64,000 bases of DNA from contig CAWIOS010000009.1 in assembly GCA_963837815.1 (NCBI GenBank), positions 372,001 to 436,000 of the forward strand. Reading direction: 5' to 3'. Of this stretch, positions 43,363-52,105 are shown one piece after another; the stretch's first letter is position 1, and each line of letters opens with the position of its first letter. This DNA is from Fen-1273 sp963837815. Lineage in GTDB: Bacteria > Bacteroidota > Ignavibacteria > UBA10030 > UBA6906. The position numbers and the translations under genes are program-made. The notes beneath the pieces are model-generated. The model saw only the letters and a program-made list of their open reading frames with translations, was not told the DNA's origin and did no database searches.

Positions 43363-44910
43363 ATGAATCGCACACAGGCCGCGTTCCTCACGCTGGCCCT
43401 TGTACCTCTCACGCTCTCGCATGGCCAGACGACCGTGTACACGGTGAGCGTGTACGGCGCCGTGGGGGACGGAAGGACGATGAACACGCAGGTGATACAG
43501 CGCTGCATCGATTCGTGCGCGGCACGCCGGGGGGGGACGGTCATCATACCGTCCGGTGTCTTCATGACGGGGACACTCCGGCTCCGGAGCAATGTTCACC
43601 TCCGGATTGAGAGCGGGGCGGTATTAAAAGGAAGCGAAAAGCTTTCCGATTACACGCTTGACGGGAAAACCGTCGGTCTCCTGTACACGGAGGACGCCGA
43701 CAACGTGACGATCACGGGGCCCGGGACGATCGACGGGAACGGCGACGCGTTCATGGACATTGCGCATGCGAAGAAGATCGATTCTGCGGGCTGTGCGTGG
43801 ACCCGCCAGAAGAGCCGGTTCCGTGAGGTCACGCACGGCCCCGCCGACGGCCCGGCGGTCCCGCTCGACCGCCCTTTCCAGATGATCATATTCTCGTCAT
43901 GCCGGAACGTCGTGCTGCGCGGCTTCCTCATTGCAAACTCCCCCTTCTGGACCGTCCACTGCGCGGACTGCGACGGCGTCCTGATGTCGGGCGTGAGGAT
44001 ATGGTGCAACCTTCTCGTTCCGAACAACGACGGGGCCGATTTCACCTCCTGCAGCAACGTCCTCGTCTCCGACTGCGACATCCGCACGGGGGACGACTGC
44101 CTCGTCTTCACCGGCTACGACCACCACTACAATCTCCCGGGGTTCAGGGGACTCAGGCACCCGTCAGAGAACATCAACGTGACGAACTGCACGATGATCT
44201 CCCGGTCATCCGCGATCCGGATCGGCGGGTTCGATCAGAATCCGATGCGGAACTACACGTTCAGCAATCTCACGATACACGATGCGAATCGCGGGATCGG
44301 GATATTCGCGCGTGACGCGGGGTCGATCGAAAACATCGTCTTTTCGAACGTCGTGATCGAGACGCGGCTTCACACGGGGGACTGGTGGGGGAACGGGGAG
44401 CCGATACACATCTCCGCCGTCCGGCTGACGAAAGACGTGACTCTGGGGAGTATACGCAACGTGAAGTTCCAGAACGTCGTGTGCCGCGGGGAATCGGGGA
44501 TCGTCGTGTACGGAAGCGATGAAAACGTCATCGAGAACCTTACGTTCGACGGCGTCTCGCTGCACATCGCCGCGAGCCCGATCGGCGACGAGGCGGGTGG
44601 AAACTTCGACCTCCGTCCCGTGATGGACCCGAAGCTGCAGCTTTTCGCGCACGACATCCCTGGCCTCTATGCGCAGTATGTCCGCAATTTCAGGATCAGG
44701 GATTTCGATCTCACGTGGGACGCCGTGACGCAGCCGTTTTTCACGAATGGGCTTGACATCAGGGAGTTTGACGGCGTGTCTCTCGATGGGTTCAGCGGGA
44801 CAGGCGCGCCGGGGCACAAGGGGGCATACCCGGTCTACCTGGAGAACGGCAGGGGGCTCTCAAGCCGTCTGCCGGCGGGCATGGTGCACAGTGTGAATGT
44901 GAAGAACTGA
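43363..44910 (+). CDS. GH28-like polygalacturonase family protein, secreted
   Basis: A 515-residue secreted parallel beta-helix protein (signal peptide MNRTQAAFLTLALVPLTLSH). It has VYGAVGDGRTMNTQVIQRCI at the N-terminus and the GH28 acidic motifs PNNDGADF and RTGDDCLVF, which supply the catalytic aspartates. The usual GHG histidine loop is not seen; the matching place reads SRSSAIRIGGFDQN, and the RIK motif is replaced by IFARDAGS. It may be an exo-acting or modified-specificity member, for example on unusual pectin fragments. A GAGAAAGGACATCATC ribosome site precedes the ATG at 43363. It ends the nine-gene run. Confidence 0.8.
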   Translation: MNRTQAAFLTLALVPLTLSHGQTTVYTVSVYGAVGDGRTMNTQVIQRCIDSCAARRGGTVIIPSGVFMTGTLRLRSNVHLRIESGAVLKGSEKLSDYTLDGKTVGLLYTEDADNVTITGPGTIDGNGDAFMDIAHAKKIDSAGCAWTRQKSRFREVTHGPADGPAVPLDRPFQMIIFSSCRNVVLRGFLIANSPFWTVHCADCDGVLMSGVRIWCNLLVPNNDGADFTSCSNVLVSDCDIRTGDDCLVFTGYDHHYNLPGFRGLRHPSENINVTNCTMISRSSAIRIGGFDQNPMRNYTFSNLTIHDANRGIGIFARDAGSIENIVFSNVVIETRLHTGDWWGNGEPIHISAVRLTKDVTLGSIRNVKFQNVVCRGESGIVVYGSDENVIENLTFDGVSLHIAASPIGDEAGGNFDLRPVMDPKLQLFAHDIPGLYAQYVRNFRIRDFDLTWDAVTQPFFTNGLDIREFDGVSLDGFSGTGAPGHKGAYPVYLENGRGLSSRLPAGMVHSVNVKN

Positions 44911-44936
44911 CCTCCCCCCCCCCATGGGAACCGGGC

Positions 44937-44974
44937 GGAGCGCTCAGCGGACGATGCCGCGCGTCAATTCCCTC
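44937..44974 (-). pseudogene. remnant of a second LacI-type gene C-terminus
   Basis: 44937-44972 matches 44997-45032, exactly 60 bases further on, with few differences. On the - strand the first copy reads R-E-L-T-R-G-I-V-R-stop, the second R-E-S-T-R-D-I-I-R-stop, the true end of the regulator gene. Most changes are synonymous or conservative and the stop is kept. This fits the tail of a lost paralogue, or a short tandem duplication. Confidence 0.45.
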
Positions 44975-45003
44975 CTTCCCTCCGCGGGAAGAATGTGGAG
45001 CGC

Positions 45004-46035
45004 TCAGCGGATGATGTCGCGTGTGGATTCCCTGACGATGAGTTCCGTCTCCAGGACGACGCGTTCCACGGGGAGCAGCTTTGACGATTCGATGTTCCGG
45101 ATCAGAAGCTCCGCGGCCCTCTCCCCGATTTCCCTCTGCGGGGCCCGGATCGTCGTCAGGGGGACCGGGTAGATCTTCGCGTAGGAGATGTCGTCGTTGC
45201 CGATGATCGAAATGTCATCGGGGACCCGTATCGCGAGCTCCTTGAGCGCCGTCAGTATGGCAAGCGCCTGTTGATCGTTGAAACAGACGATCGCGGTGGG
45301 ATACTCGTCCCGGTTTTTCTTCCTGAAGTATTCAAGCGTGTTGCCGAAGCTCTCCTCGTGCCGCGAGCCGATGGAAACGATCATGTCCTCGCTGAACGCG
45401 AGCGTGCTTTCGCTGAACGCGCTCCGGAATCCCTCGATCCGCTCCTCGGTGTGAGACGAGCTCGGCGGGCCCGCGAAATGGACGATCCGCGTGTGGCCGT
45501 GGTCCATGAGGTACTTGACCGCCTTCTTGATCGCGTTCGCATTGTCGATGGCGACGACGTTCGCCTGTATTCCCCTGACGTCCTCCAGGAGAACGAAAGG
45601 GTAGTTGATCATCTTCAGTTTGAACAGATGCTCGATCTCGGCCGTCCCCTCGACAAGCGGGGCGATGATGGCCCCCTTGATGTCTTTCGCGGAGAAAAAC
45701 TGTGAGAACCTCTTCTCGGCCTGGTGGTTGTTTTCGGAGCTCGTGATGAGGAGAGAATACCCTTTGCTGCTGGCATAATCCCTGACGCCGCTCGCGATCG
45801 CCGTGTAAAAAGGGTAGTTGACGTCTTTGATGATGATGCCGATGCTCTTGTCCTGGTTTCCGTTCCTCAGGTTCCTGGCGATCCCCTGGGGGCGGAAGTG
45901 GAGTTCTTTCATGATCTCGAGCACGTGGTCCCGGGTCTGGGGCTTTACCGTGTTCCGGGCATTCATGACCGCGGATACCGTTCCCTTCGAAACCCCTGCA
46001 CGCTTGGCGACGTCTTCTATCGTTATTCTCTTCAT
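45004..46035 (-). CDS. LacI family transcriptional regulator
   Basis: A 343-residue LacI/GalR repressor. The N-terminal helix-turn-helix reads TIEDVAKRAGVSKGTVSAVM with the hinge helix FRPQGIARNL, followed by a periplasmic-binding-protein-like sensor domain (SIGIIIKDVNYPFYTAIASG, IVCFNDQQALAILTALKE, then VPDDISIIGNDDISYAKIYP). I start it at 46035, because GGAGAAGAGA lies just before that ATG; a longer start at 46050 is possible. Its gene shares a 262-base upstream region with the divergent SDR gene, in which an operator-like palindrome lies (46149-46160). It most likely controls the xylan genes to its right. Confidence 0.92.
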   Translation of the reverse strand: MKRITIEDVAKRAGVSKGTVSAVMNARNTVKPQTRDHVLEIMKELHFRPQGIARNLRNGNQDKSIGIIIKDVNYPFYTAIASGVRDYASSKGYSLLITSSENNHQAEKRFSQFFSAKDIKGAIIAPLVEGTAEIEHLFKLKMINYPFVLLEDVRGIQANVVAIDNANAIKKAVKYLMDHGHTRIVHFAGPPSSSHTEERIEGFRSAFSESTLAFSEDMIVSIGSRHEESFGNTLEYFRKKNRDEYPTAIVCFNDQQALAILTALKELAIRVPDDISIIGNDDISYAKIYPVPLTTIRAPQREIGERAAELLIRNIESSKLLPVERVVLETELIVRESTRDIIR

Positions 46036-46148
46036 TCTCTTCTCCGGCATTCCCTCACAATGACCGTACGGGTGGGGGAAGACTCTTCACTGCATCTGCG
46101 GGCGCGCATCATTGCCCACGCGGGGACGCTCCAATATAGGCAAACTTC

Positions 46149-46160
46149 TGAAACGATTCA
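46149..46160. promoter_or_regulatory. LacI-type operator candidate TGAAACGATTCA
   Basis: A 12-base near-palindrome between the divergent LacI and SDR genes. It is one of three such sites in the window (with 48197-48210 and 49708-49719), all placed before genes of the xylan locus. The CG centre with mirrored arms is typical of LacI-family operators. Confidence 0.6.
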
Positions 46161-46297
46161 ATCGTGATTGCATATTATTGGGGAATTCGGTTGATTCATT
46201 CTGTTTTCCCGGGTTTTTGAGGCCTTGTGTCCGGCCGCGTGAAAAGAGCGCCAAAACCTTTAGAACCGTTAAAGCCCGTTGGAATTATTGAGGAGAG

Positions 46298-47056
46298 ATG
46301 TCGATGTATGAGGATTTGAGCCGAAAAAACGTCCTTGTGACCGGCGGTACGGCTGGTATCGGGTACGCGATAGCCTCGGCATTTGTTGCGGAGGGGGCGA
46401 ATGTCCTCATCGTCGGGAGGGGGAAGGAGAAGCTCGCTCATGCCCGGAAGTCCCTGGGGGGCTCTGTTCTTACGTTTGACGCCGACCTGAACACGATAGA
46501 CAGGATCCCGGCCGTCGTGAAAGCGATCCACGCGGCCGCGGGGGCGATTGACGTCCTCGTGAACAACGCCGGGATCAACGTCAAGAAGAAAGCTCTCGAT
46601 CTCTCAGACAAGGAATTTCAGGACGTCGTCCTGACGAACCAGACCGCGGTGTTCGCACTCACACGCGAAGTCGGGAAATCCATGGTGGCGCGGGGGACGG
46701 GGAGCATTATCATGATAAGCTCGATGGCCTCCCGGTACGGCATTCCGAACGTCGTCGGATACACGGCGTCAAAATCAGCGGTCGAAGGGATGACGCGCGC
46801 ATTTGCCGTCGAATGGTCCCCCTCGGGTGTCCGCGTGAACTGCATCGCCCCCGGGTTTATCGTCACGGCGATGTCTTCCCGCGCGTTCGACCACGACCCG
46901 GGGAGGAGGGAGAAGGTTCTCGCCCGCACTCCGCTCGGCAGGCTCGGTGAGCCTGAGGATGTCGCGAACGCGGCACTCTTCCTCGCCTCCGGCCAGTCGA
47001 AGTTTATCACCGGGACAATACTGACCGTCGACGGGGGAAACTCGATCGGGTTCTGA
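46298..47056 (+). CDS. SDR family oxidoreductase
   Basis: A 252-residue classical short-chain dehydrogenase. It has the cofactor motif TGGTAGIG (residues about 16-23), NNAG at about 88-91, the catalytic Ser in MISSMAS and YTASK (Tyr-Lys), and the late PGFIVTAM segment. It resembles the FabG/KduD/gluconate dehydrogenase group, acting on sugar acids or sugars. The ATG follows TTGAGGAGAGATGTCG, a good ribosome site. It lies after the operator at 46149 and leads the operon with the UroD-like gene (27-base gap). The substrate is unknown, maybe a xylan-derived sugar acid. Confidence 0.87.
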   Translation: MSMYEDLSRKNVLVTGGTAGIGYAIASAFVAEGANVLIVGRGKEKLAHARKSLGGSVLTFDADLNTIDRIPAVVKAIHAAAGAIDVLVNNAGINVKKKALDLSDKEFQDVVLTNQTAVFALTREVGKSMVARGTGSIIMISSMASRYGIPNVVGYTASKSAVEGMTRAFAVEWSPSGVRVNCIAPGFIVTAMSSRAFDHDPGRREKVLARTPLGRLGEPEDVANAALFLASGQSKFITGTILTVDGGNSIGF

Positions 47057-47082
47057 TACGCACTCATGAACACGGCATTCCA

Positions 47083-48117
47083 ATGACCGATGAACAGTGG
47101 GAAACGCTCACCCGCACTGTGAAGGGGACCCCCGCAGGCCCCACTCCCGTCGGGTTCATCATCGACAGCCCCTGGCTCCCGAACTGGGCGGGGATGCGCA
47201 TACTCGATTATTTCACGAGCGACGAGAAGTGGCTTCTGGCCAATGTCAAGGCGGTGACCGCGTTCCCGGACGTCCTGTTTCTCCCCGGGTTCTGGTCCGA
47301 ATTCGGCATGTGCACGGAGCCCTCCGCGTTCGGCGTGCGCTGCGTCTTTCCCTCCGATGAATTCCCGCACGCGCACAGGGCGCTTGCGTCGATTGAAGCG
47401 GCGGACTCTCTCCCCGAACCCGATCCGCGCACCGACGGTCTGCTGCCGTTCGTGTTGAACCGACTCAGGATTGCGCAGCCCCGTATCGAGGCGGCCGGCC
47501 ACAGGATCAGGTTTGCCGTTGCGCGCGGCCCGCTGAACATCGCGAGCTATCTCATGGGAACGACGGAGTTCCTGACGGCGATGATGACCGATCCGGAGCG
47601 CACGCACGCGCTCCTGAAAAAAATCACATCGTTCCTGAAACGCTGGATCGCGCTCCAGATGAAGACGTTCCCCACGATCGACGGGGTACTCCTCCTCGAC
47701 GACATCATCGGCTTCATCGGCGAGAAGGAGTTCCGCGCGTTTGGGTTTCCGTATTTCAAGGAGCTCTTCGACGCCGGCGTCGGCGTCAGGTTCCTGCACA
47801 ACGACGCACCCTGCAGGGTGTCGGCTCCTTTCCTCCCCGGGATGGGTGTCAACCTGTTCAACATGGGGTTTGATATCTCCCTCGGTGAGGTGAAGCGGCT
47901 GACCGGGAACACTGTGGCTCTCCTCGGGAACATCCCCCCCCGCGATGTTCTTGCCGCCGGGAGCGAAGAAGACGTTGCGCGGGCGGCTGTCACCCTTCTC
48001 CGTTCGGTTGATGATACGTCGAATCTCATTGCCTCGTGCGGGGGAGGGATGCCCCCCGGCGTATCATCCTCCAATATTTCGGCCTTTCTTAGTGCTGTAA
48101 GGGGATTTAAGGGATAG
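47083..48117 (+). CDS. uroporphyrinogen decarboxylase-like (UroD/MtaA superfamily) protein
   Basis: A 344-residue protein with the UroD barrel: GFWSEFGMCTEPSAFGV near residue 65, GPLNIASYLMG and DGVLLLDDIIGFIG in the middle, FLHNDAPC about residue 245, and the C-terminal SCGGGMPPGVSSSNISAFL. The C-terminal (S)CGGGxPxGxxxxNI motif and the His-containing HNDAPC point to the methyltransferase (MtaA/corrinoid) side of the superfamily more than to heme synthesis. Such proteins are found inside sugar operons of several phyla, where their role is unknown. Placed between an SDR and xylose isomerase, it may act on a methylated sugar (4-O-methylglucuronate is a xylan component); this is conjecture. Confidence 0.78.
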   Translation: MTDEQWETLTRTVKGTPAGPTPVGFIIDSPWLPNWAGMRILDYFTSDEKWLLANVKAVTAFPDVLFLPGFWSEFGMCTEPSAFGVRCVFPSDEFPHAHRALASIEAADSLPEPDPRTDGLLPFVLNRLRIAQPRIEAAGHRIRFAVARGPLNIASYLMGTTEFLTAMMTDPERTHALLKKITSFLKRWIALQMKTFPTIDGVLLLDDIIGFIGEKEFRAFGFPYFKELFDAGVGVRFLHNDAPCRVSAPFLPGMGVNLFNMGFDISLGEVKRLTGNTVALLGNIPPRDVLAAGSEEDVARAAVTLLRSVDDTSNLIASCGGGMPPGVSSSNISAFLSAVRGFKG

Positions 48118-48196
48118 GGAAGGCGTTCTCCCACCCCGGGACAGTGAAGAAAAAAAACCTCTTTCCACTTGACAAGTTGAATTAATCGTTGTACTA

Positions 48197-48210
48197 TTGA
48201 ATCGATTCAA
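48197..48210. promoter_or_regulatory. LacI-type operator candidate, perfect palindrome
   Basis: TTGAATCGATTCAA, a perfect 14-base palindrome, lies 115 bases upstream of the xylose isomerase start, near an AT-rich stretch (ATTAATCGTTGTACTATTGA). It is the best match to the sites at 46149 and 49708 and a plausible repressor site for xylA. Confidence 0.65.
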
Positions 48211-48324
48211 AGATTCATTGAACCATCGCATGCAGTGTGACTGAGCCGGTGCGTTCTCCTCCCGTCTCTCCGGTTCCTTCGACTCAGGCTTCGCTTTCCG
48301 GTCCACCGATCTTCAGAAGTGACT

Positions 48325-49650
48325 ATGGCCATGTCCGCGAAATTCTTCCCCGCTGTCGACAGGCAGATCCCGTACGAGGGGAAAGATTCGAAGAGCCCGC
48401 TCGCATTCCGGTACTACAACAGGGATCAGCGCGTCGGTGCGAAAACGATGGCGGAGCATCTTCGTTTCGCCGTCGCCTACTGGCACACGTTCATGGGAAG
48501 AGGCGCGGACATGTTCGGCGGCCCGAGCTTCCTGAGGGAGTGGCACAGGGCGGCCGACCCGGTGGACCGCGCGAAGGAGACGCTGGAAGCGGCGTTTGAG
48601 TTTGTGCAGAAACTCGGGATAGGCTACTACTGCTTCCACGATCGTGACATCGCTCCCGAAGGAAAGAGTTTTGCGGAGACCTGCCGGAACCTCGAGACCA
48701 TCGTGCACATGGCGAAGGATCTCCAGAAGGAAACGGGAGTGAAGCTTCTCTGGGGGACGGCGAATCTCTTCAGCGATCCCGTCTACGCCCAGGGGGCCGG
48801 GACGAGTCCCAGCGCGCACGTCATGGCGTTTGCTCTTGCGCAGGTGAAGAACGCCATCGACGCGACGAAAGAGCTCGGCGGTGAGAACTATGTGTTCTGG
48901 GGGGGGCGCGAGGGATACGACACTCTTTTGAACACCGACATGAAGCGGGAGCAGGAGCAGATGGCCCGGTTCCTCCACATGGCGGTCGACTACAAGAATT
49001 TGATCGGGTTCAGGGGGCAGTTCCTCATCGAGCCCAAGCCGGCGGAGCCCACGAAACACCAGTACGATTCGAGCGCGGCGGCGACGCTTTACTTCCTCAA
49101 GGAGTATGGACTGCTAGAGCACTTCAAGCTGAACATAGAGGCAAATCACGCGACGCTCGCCGGCCATACGTTTGAGCACGAGCTTGCGGTCGCCTCGGCT
49201 GCCGGGCGGCTCGGGAGCGTCGATGCCAACAGGGGGGACGTGATGCTCGGGTGGGATACCGACCAGTTCCCGACGGACATATACAGCACGACGCTGGCGA
49301 TGATGATCGTGCTCGACCAGGGGGGACTGGGGACGGGGGGTCTCAACTTCGATGCGAAGGTGAGGCGTGCATCGACTGATCCTCTGGACCTGTTCTACGC
49401 GCACATCGGCGGTATGGATGCGTTTGCGCGGGGACTCCTCATCGCCCACCGCATCCGCGAGGAAGGTGCGTTCAGGAGTTTCCTGGACGAACGCTATGCG
49501 GGGTTCAATTCAGGTATCGGAATCTCGATCATGTCCGGAAAAGCCACGCTCGGCGATGCGGAGAAGTTCATTCTTGCCGAAGGCTATCCCGTGCTCAAGA
49601 GCGGCCGGCAGGAGATGCTTGAAAACCTATTAAACGCGTACATCGCATGA
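48325..49650 (+). CDS. xylA: xylose isomerase
   Basis: A 441-residue D-xylose isomerase of the long class II type. It has FHDRDIAPEG, FWGGREGYDTLL, FLIEPKPAEPTKHQYD, ANHATLAGHTFEHEL and ANRGDVMLGWDTDQFPT, which together hold the two metal sites and the catalytic His. It converts D-xylose to D-xylulose in the cytoplasm; xylulokinase lies at 29749-31236. Starts at GTG 48319, ATG 48325 or ATG 48331 are possible; I use 48325. A LacI-type operator candidate is 115 bases upstream. The following GH3 gene has its own operator-like site, so both may be separately regulated. Confidence 0.95.
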   Translation: MAMSAKFFPAVDRQIPYEGKDSKSPLAFRYYNRDQRVGAKTMAEHLRFAVAYWHTFMGRGADMFGGPSFLREWHRAADPVDRAKETLEAAFEFVQKLGIGYYCFHDRDIAPEGKSFAETCRNLETIVHMAKDLQKETGVKLLWGTANLFSDPVYAQGAGTSPSAHVMAFALAQVKNAIDATKELGGENYVFWGGREGYDTLLNTDMKREQEQMARFLHMAVDYKNLIGFRGQFLIEPKPAEPTKHQYDSSAAATLYFLKEYGLLEHFKLNIEANHATLAGHTFEHELAVASAAGRLGSVDANRGDVMLGWDTDQFPTDIYSTTLAMMIVLDQGGLGTGGLNFDAKVRRASTDPLDLFYAHIGGMDAFARGLLIAHRIREEGAFRSFLDERYAGFNSGIGISIMSGKATLGDAEKFILAEGYPVLKSGRQEMLENLLNAYIA

Positions 49651-49707
49651 TGGAATTCTCTGCGAGTGATTCTGCGCCGCAGCGATTCCCCTTTTTGTGG
49701 CAGACCC

Positions 49708-49719
49708 TGAAACGATTCA
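49708..49719. promoter_or_regulatory. LacI-type operator candidate TGAAACGATTCA
   Basis: The same 12-base sequence as at 46149-46160, located 30 bases before the GH3 gene, which fits an operator overlapping its promoter or leader. Confidence 0.6.
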
Positions 49720-49749
49720 GAATGCATTGAAACCATACAAGAATTCGCG

Positions 49750-52068
49750 ATGAGTGAACAACTCTCCCGTGCGGAAACGGTCCCCCTGGAGGAAACATCC
49801 GGCTACAGGGATGCGAATCGCGCCGTCGACGACAGGGTGATTGACCTGCTTCGCCGGATGACGCTGGAAGAGAAGATTGCGCAGATGCTTTGCATCTGGG
49901 CGAAGAAAAACGCGATGCTCTTCGATGAAGAGGGGAATCTCAGTATCGCCAGGATGGAACAGCATCTCAAGTCCGGGATCGGGCAGATTGCGAGGCTGAG
50001 CGACTCGAACGGCGGGAGGGACCCGCAGGAGATGGCCGGGCTCGCGAACAGGATTCAGAAGTTCTTCGTGGAAGAGACCCGCCTCGGGATCCCCGTCATA
50101 TTCCACGAGGAATGTCTTCACGGCCTCGCCGCGAAGGACGCGACAAGCTACCCGCAACCCATCGGTCTCGCGTCGACGTTCAATCCGGACCTCGTCGGGG
50201 AAATCTACACGGCGATCGCCGCCGACGCGCGTTCGCGCGGCGCCCACCAGGCGCTCACGCCTGTCGTCGACGTCGCACGGGATCCCCGGTGGGGGAGGGT
50301 GGAGGAGACGTTTGGCGAGGATCCTTACCTCGTGTCACAGATGGGGATCGCCGCGGTGAAGGGGTTCCAGGGGGACGGGACGTTCAGGGATAAGACCCGG
50401 ATACTGGCGACGCTCAAACATTTTGCGGCCCACGGACAGCCCGAATCCGGCACCAACTGCGCCCCCGTGAACGTCTCCGAGCGGCTCCTGCGCGACACGT
50501 TTTTGTATACGTTCAAAGAGGTCCTCGCGAAGGCGGGTGCGGCGAGCGTCATGGCGTCGTACAATGAAATCGACGGCGTCCCTTCACATGCGAACGGATG
50601 GCTCCTGGAGGACGTCCTGAGGGGCGAATGGGGGTTCGGGGGTTTCGTCGTCTCCGATTACTTCGCGGTGACAGAGCTTCACAGGAGGGACGAGGCCGTA
50701 AGCCACTCCGTTGCCGCCGACAAACGGAGCGCGGCCGCGCTCGCCGTCGCCGCAGGGGTCAACATCGAGCTTCCCGATCCCGACTGCTATCCCGAGCTCG
50801 TCCGCCTCGTGCAGGATGGGGTCGTCAGCGAGTCCCGCATCGATGCGCTTGTCGGCCCGCTCCTGAAATATAAATTTCTGCTTGGTCTCTTCGAAGATCC
50901 GTACGTCGATCCCGCGCTCACCGGGAACGGGACAAGGCTCGAGAGGGAACGTCCGCTAGCGCTCCGCGCCGCCCGCGAGACGATCACGCTCCTGAAAAAC
51001 GACGGCCCGCTCCTCCCCTTTGCCCCGGGGAAGTACAGAACGATCGCCGTGATAGGGCCGAACGCCGACCGGCTCCTCCTGGGAGGGTACAGCGGGACGC
51101 CGAAGTACTTCGAGTCGGTTCTCCAGGGAATCACAACCCGCGCCGGGCAGGGTTGCAGCGTCGTCTACAGCGAAGGGTGCAAAATCACCGTCGGCGGCTC
51201 ATGGAATGAAGACCGCGTCACGGCTCCCGATCCGGAGGAAGACCGGCTCTCGATCGCCCGTGCCGTCGAAGTGGCCCGCTCCGCGGACGTCGTCGTCCTC
51301 GCGCTCGGAGGGAACGAGCAGACGTCAAGGGAAGGGTGGAGCAATGTGCACCTTGGCGACAGGGCGAGCCTCGAGCTCTTCGGGATGCAGAACGATCTGG
51401 CGAAAGCGGTTGTGGAGACAGGCAAACCCGTCGTCGTCCTTCTCTTCAACGGGAGGCCCAACTCCTTCACGTTCATCGACGCCCGCGTTCCCGCAATCCT
51501 CGAATGCTGGTACCTCGGCCAGGAAACCGGGCGCGCTGTGGCGGACGTCCTGTTCGGCGACTTCAACCCCGGCGGGAAGCTCCCGATATCGATCCCCCGG
51601 TCCGTCGGCCATGTCCCGTGCTACTACAATTACAAACCGTCGGCACGGCGGGGATATCTCTTCGACGAGGTCTCCCCCCTCTACCCGTTCGGGTACGGCC
51701 TGAGCTACACGTCGTTCGAATTCCGCAACGTCAGGCTCGAAAAGCAGCTCATCCGCGCCGGTGAATCGACGTCCGTCCTTGTCGACGTCAGGAACGCGGG
51801 AAAACGGGCGGGTGACGAAGTCGTCCAGGTGTACATCCGCGACCGCGTCAGTTCCGTGACACGCCCCGTCAGGGAGCTGAAAGGATTCAGGAAGATTCAT
51901 CTCGGGCCGGGCGAATCGGTGACCGTGTCGCTCCCGGTCGGACCCGGGGAGCTGTCGTTTACGAACATACGGAAAGAGTGGGTCGTGGAGCCGGGGGAAT
52001 TTGACGTCATGGTGGGGAACTCCTCGCGTGAGCAGGATCTGACGACCGTGGTCCTGACCGTGGTCTGA
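49750..52068 (+). CDS. GH3 family beta-xylosidase/beta-glucosidase
   Basis: A 772-residue GH3 enzyme without a signal peptide, so cytoplasmic. The barrel domain contains FHEECLHGLAAKDATSYPQP, DVARDPRWGRVEETFGEDPY and the nucleophile segment GGFVVSDYFAV (Asp). The second domain holds VIGPNADRLLLGGYSG and LALGGNEQTSREGW, and a C-terminal fibronectin-type domain starts near 660. The size and order equal bacterial xylosidases/glucosidases. In this locus it most likely hydrolyses imported xylo-oligosaccharides to xylose. It follows xylA by 100 bases with a LacI-type operator candidate between; the next gene is the symporter. Confidence 0.9.
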   Translation: MSEQLSRAETVPLEETSGYRDANRAVDDRVIDLLRRMTLEEKIAQMLCIWAKKNAMLFDEEGNLSIARMEQHLKSGIGQIARLSDSNGGRDPQEMAGLANRIQKFFVEETRLGIPVIFHEECLHGLAAKDATSYPQPIGLASTFNPDLVGEIYTAIAADARSRGAHQALTPVVDVARDPRWGRVEETFGEDPYLVSQMGIAAVKGFQGDGTFRDKTRILATLKHFAAHGQPESGTNCAPVNVSERLLRDTFLYTFKEVLAKAGAASVMASYNEIDGVPSHANGWLLEDVLRGEWGFGGFVVSDYFAVTELHRRDEAVSHSVAADKRSAAALAVAAGVNIELPDPDCYPELVRLVQDGVVSESRIDALVGPLLKYKFLLGLFEDPYVDPALTGNGTRLERERPLALRAARETITLLKNDGPLLPFAPGKYRTIAVIGPNADRLLLGGYSGTPKYFESVLQGITTRAGQGCSVVYSEGCKITVGGSWNEDRVTAPDPEEDRLSIARAVEVARSADVVVLALGGNEQTSREGWSNVHLGDRASLELFGMQNDLAKAVVETGKPVVVLLFNGRPNSFTFIDARVPAILECWYLGQETGRAVADVLFGDFNPGGKLPISIPRSVGHVPCYYNYKPSARRGYLFDEVSPLYPFGYGLSYTSFEFRNVRLEKQLIRAGESTSVLVDVRNAGKRAGDEVVQVYIRDRVSSVTRPVRELKGFRKIHLGPGESVTVSLPVGPGELSFTNIRKEWVVEPGEFDVMVGNSSREQDLTTVVLTVV

Positions 52069-52105
52069 CGCTCGGATGCGGTGCGTGCACTAACCGGAGA
52101 AGACG

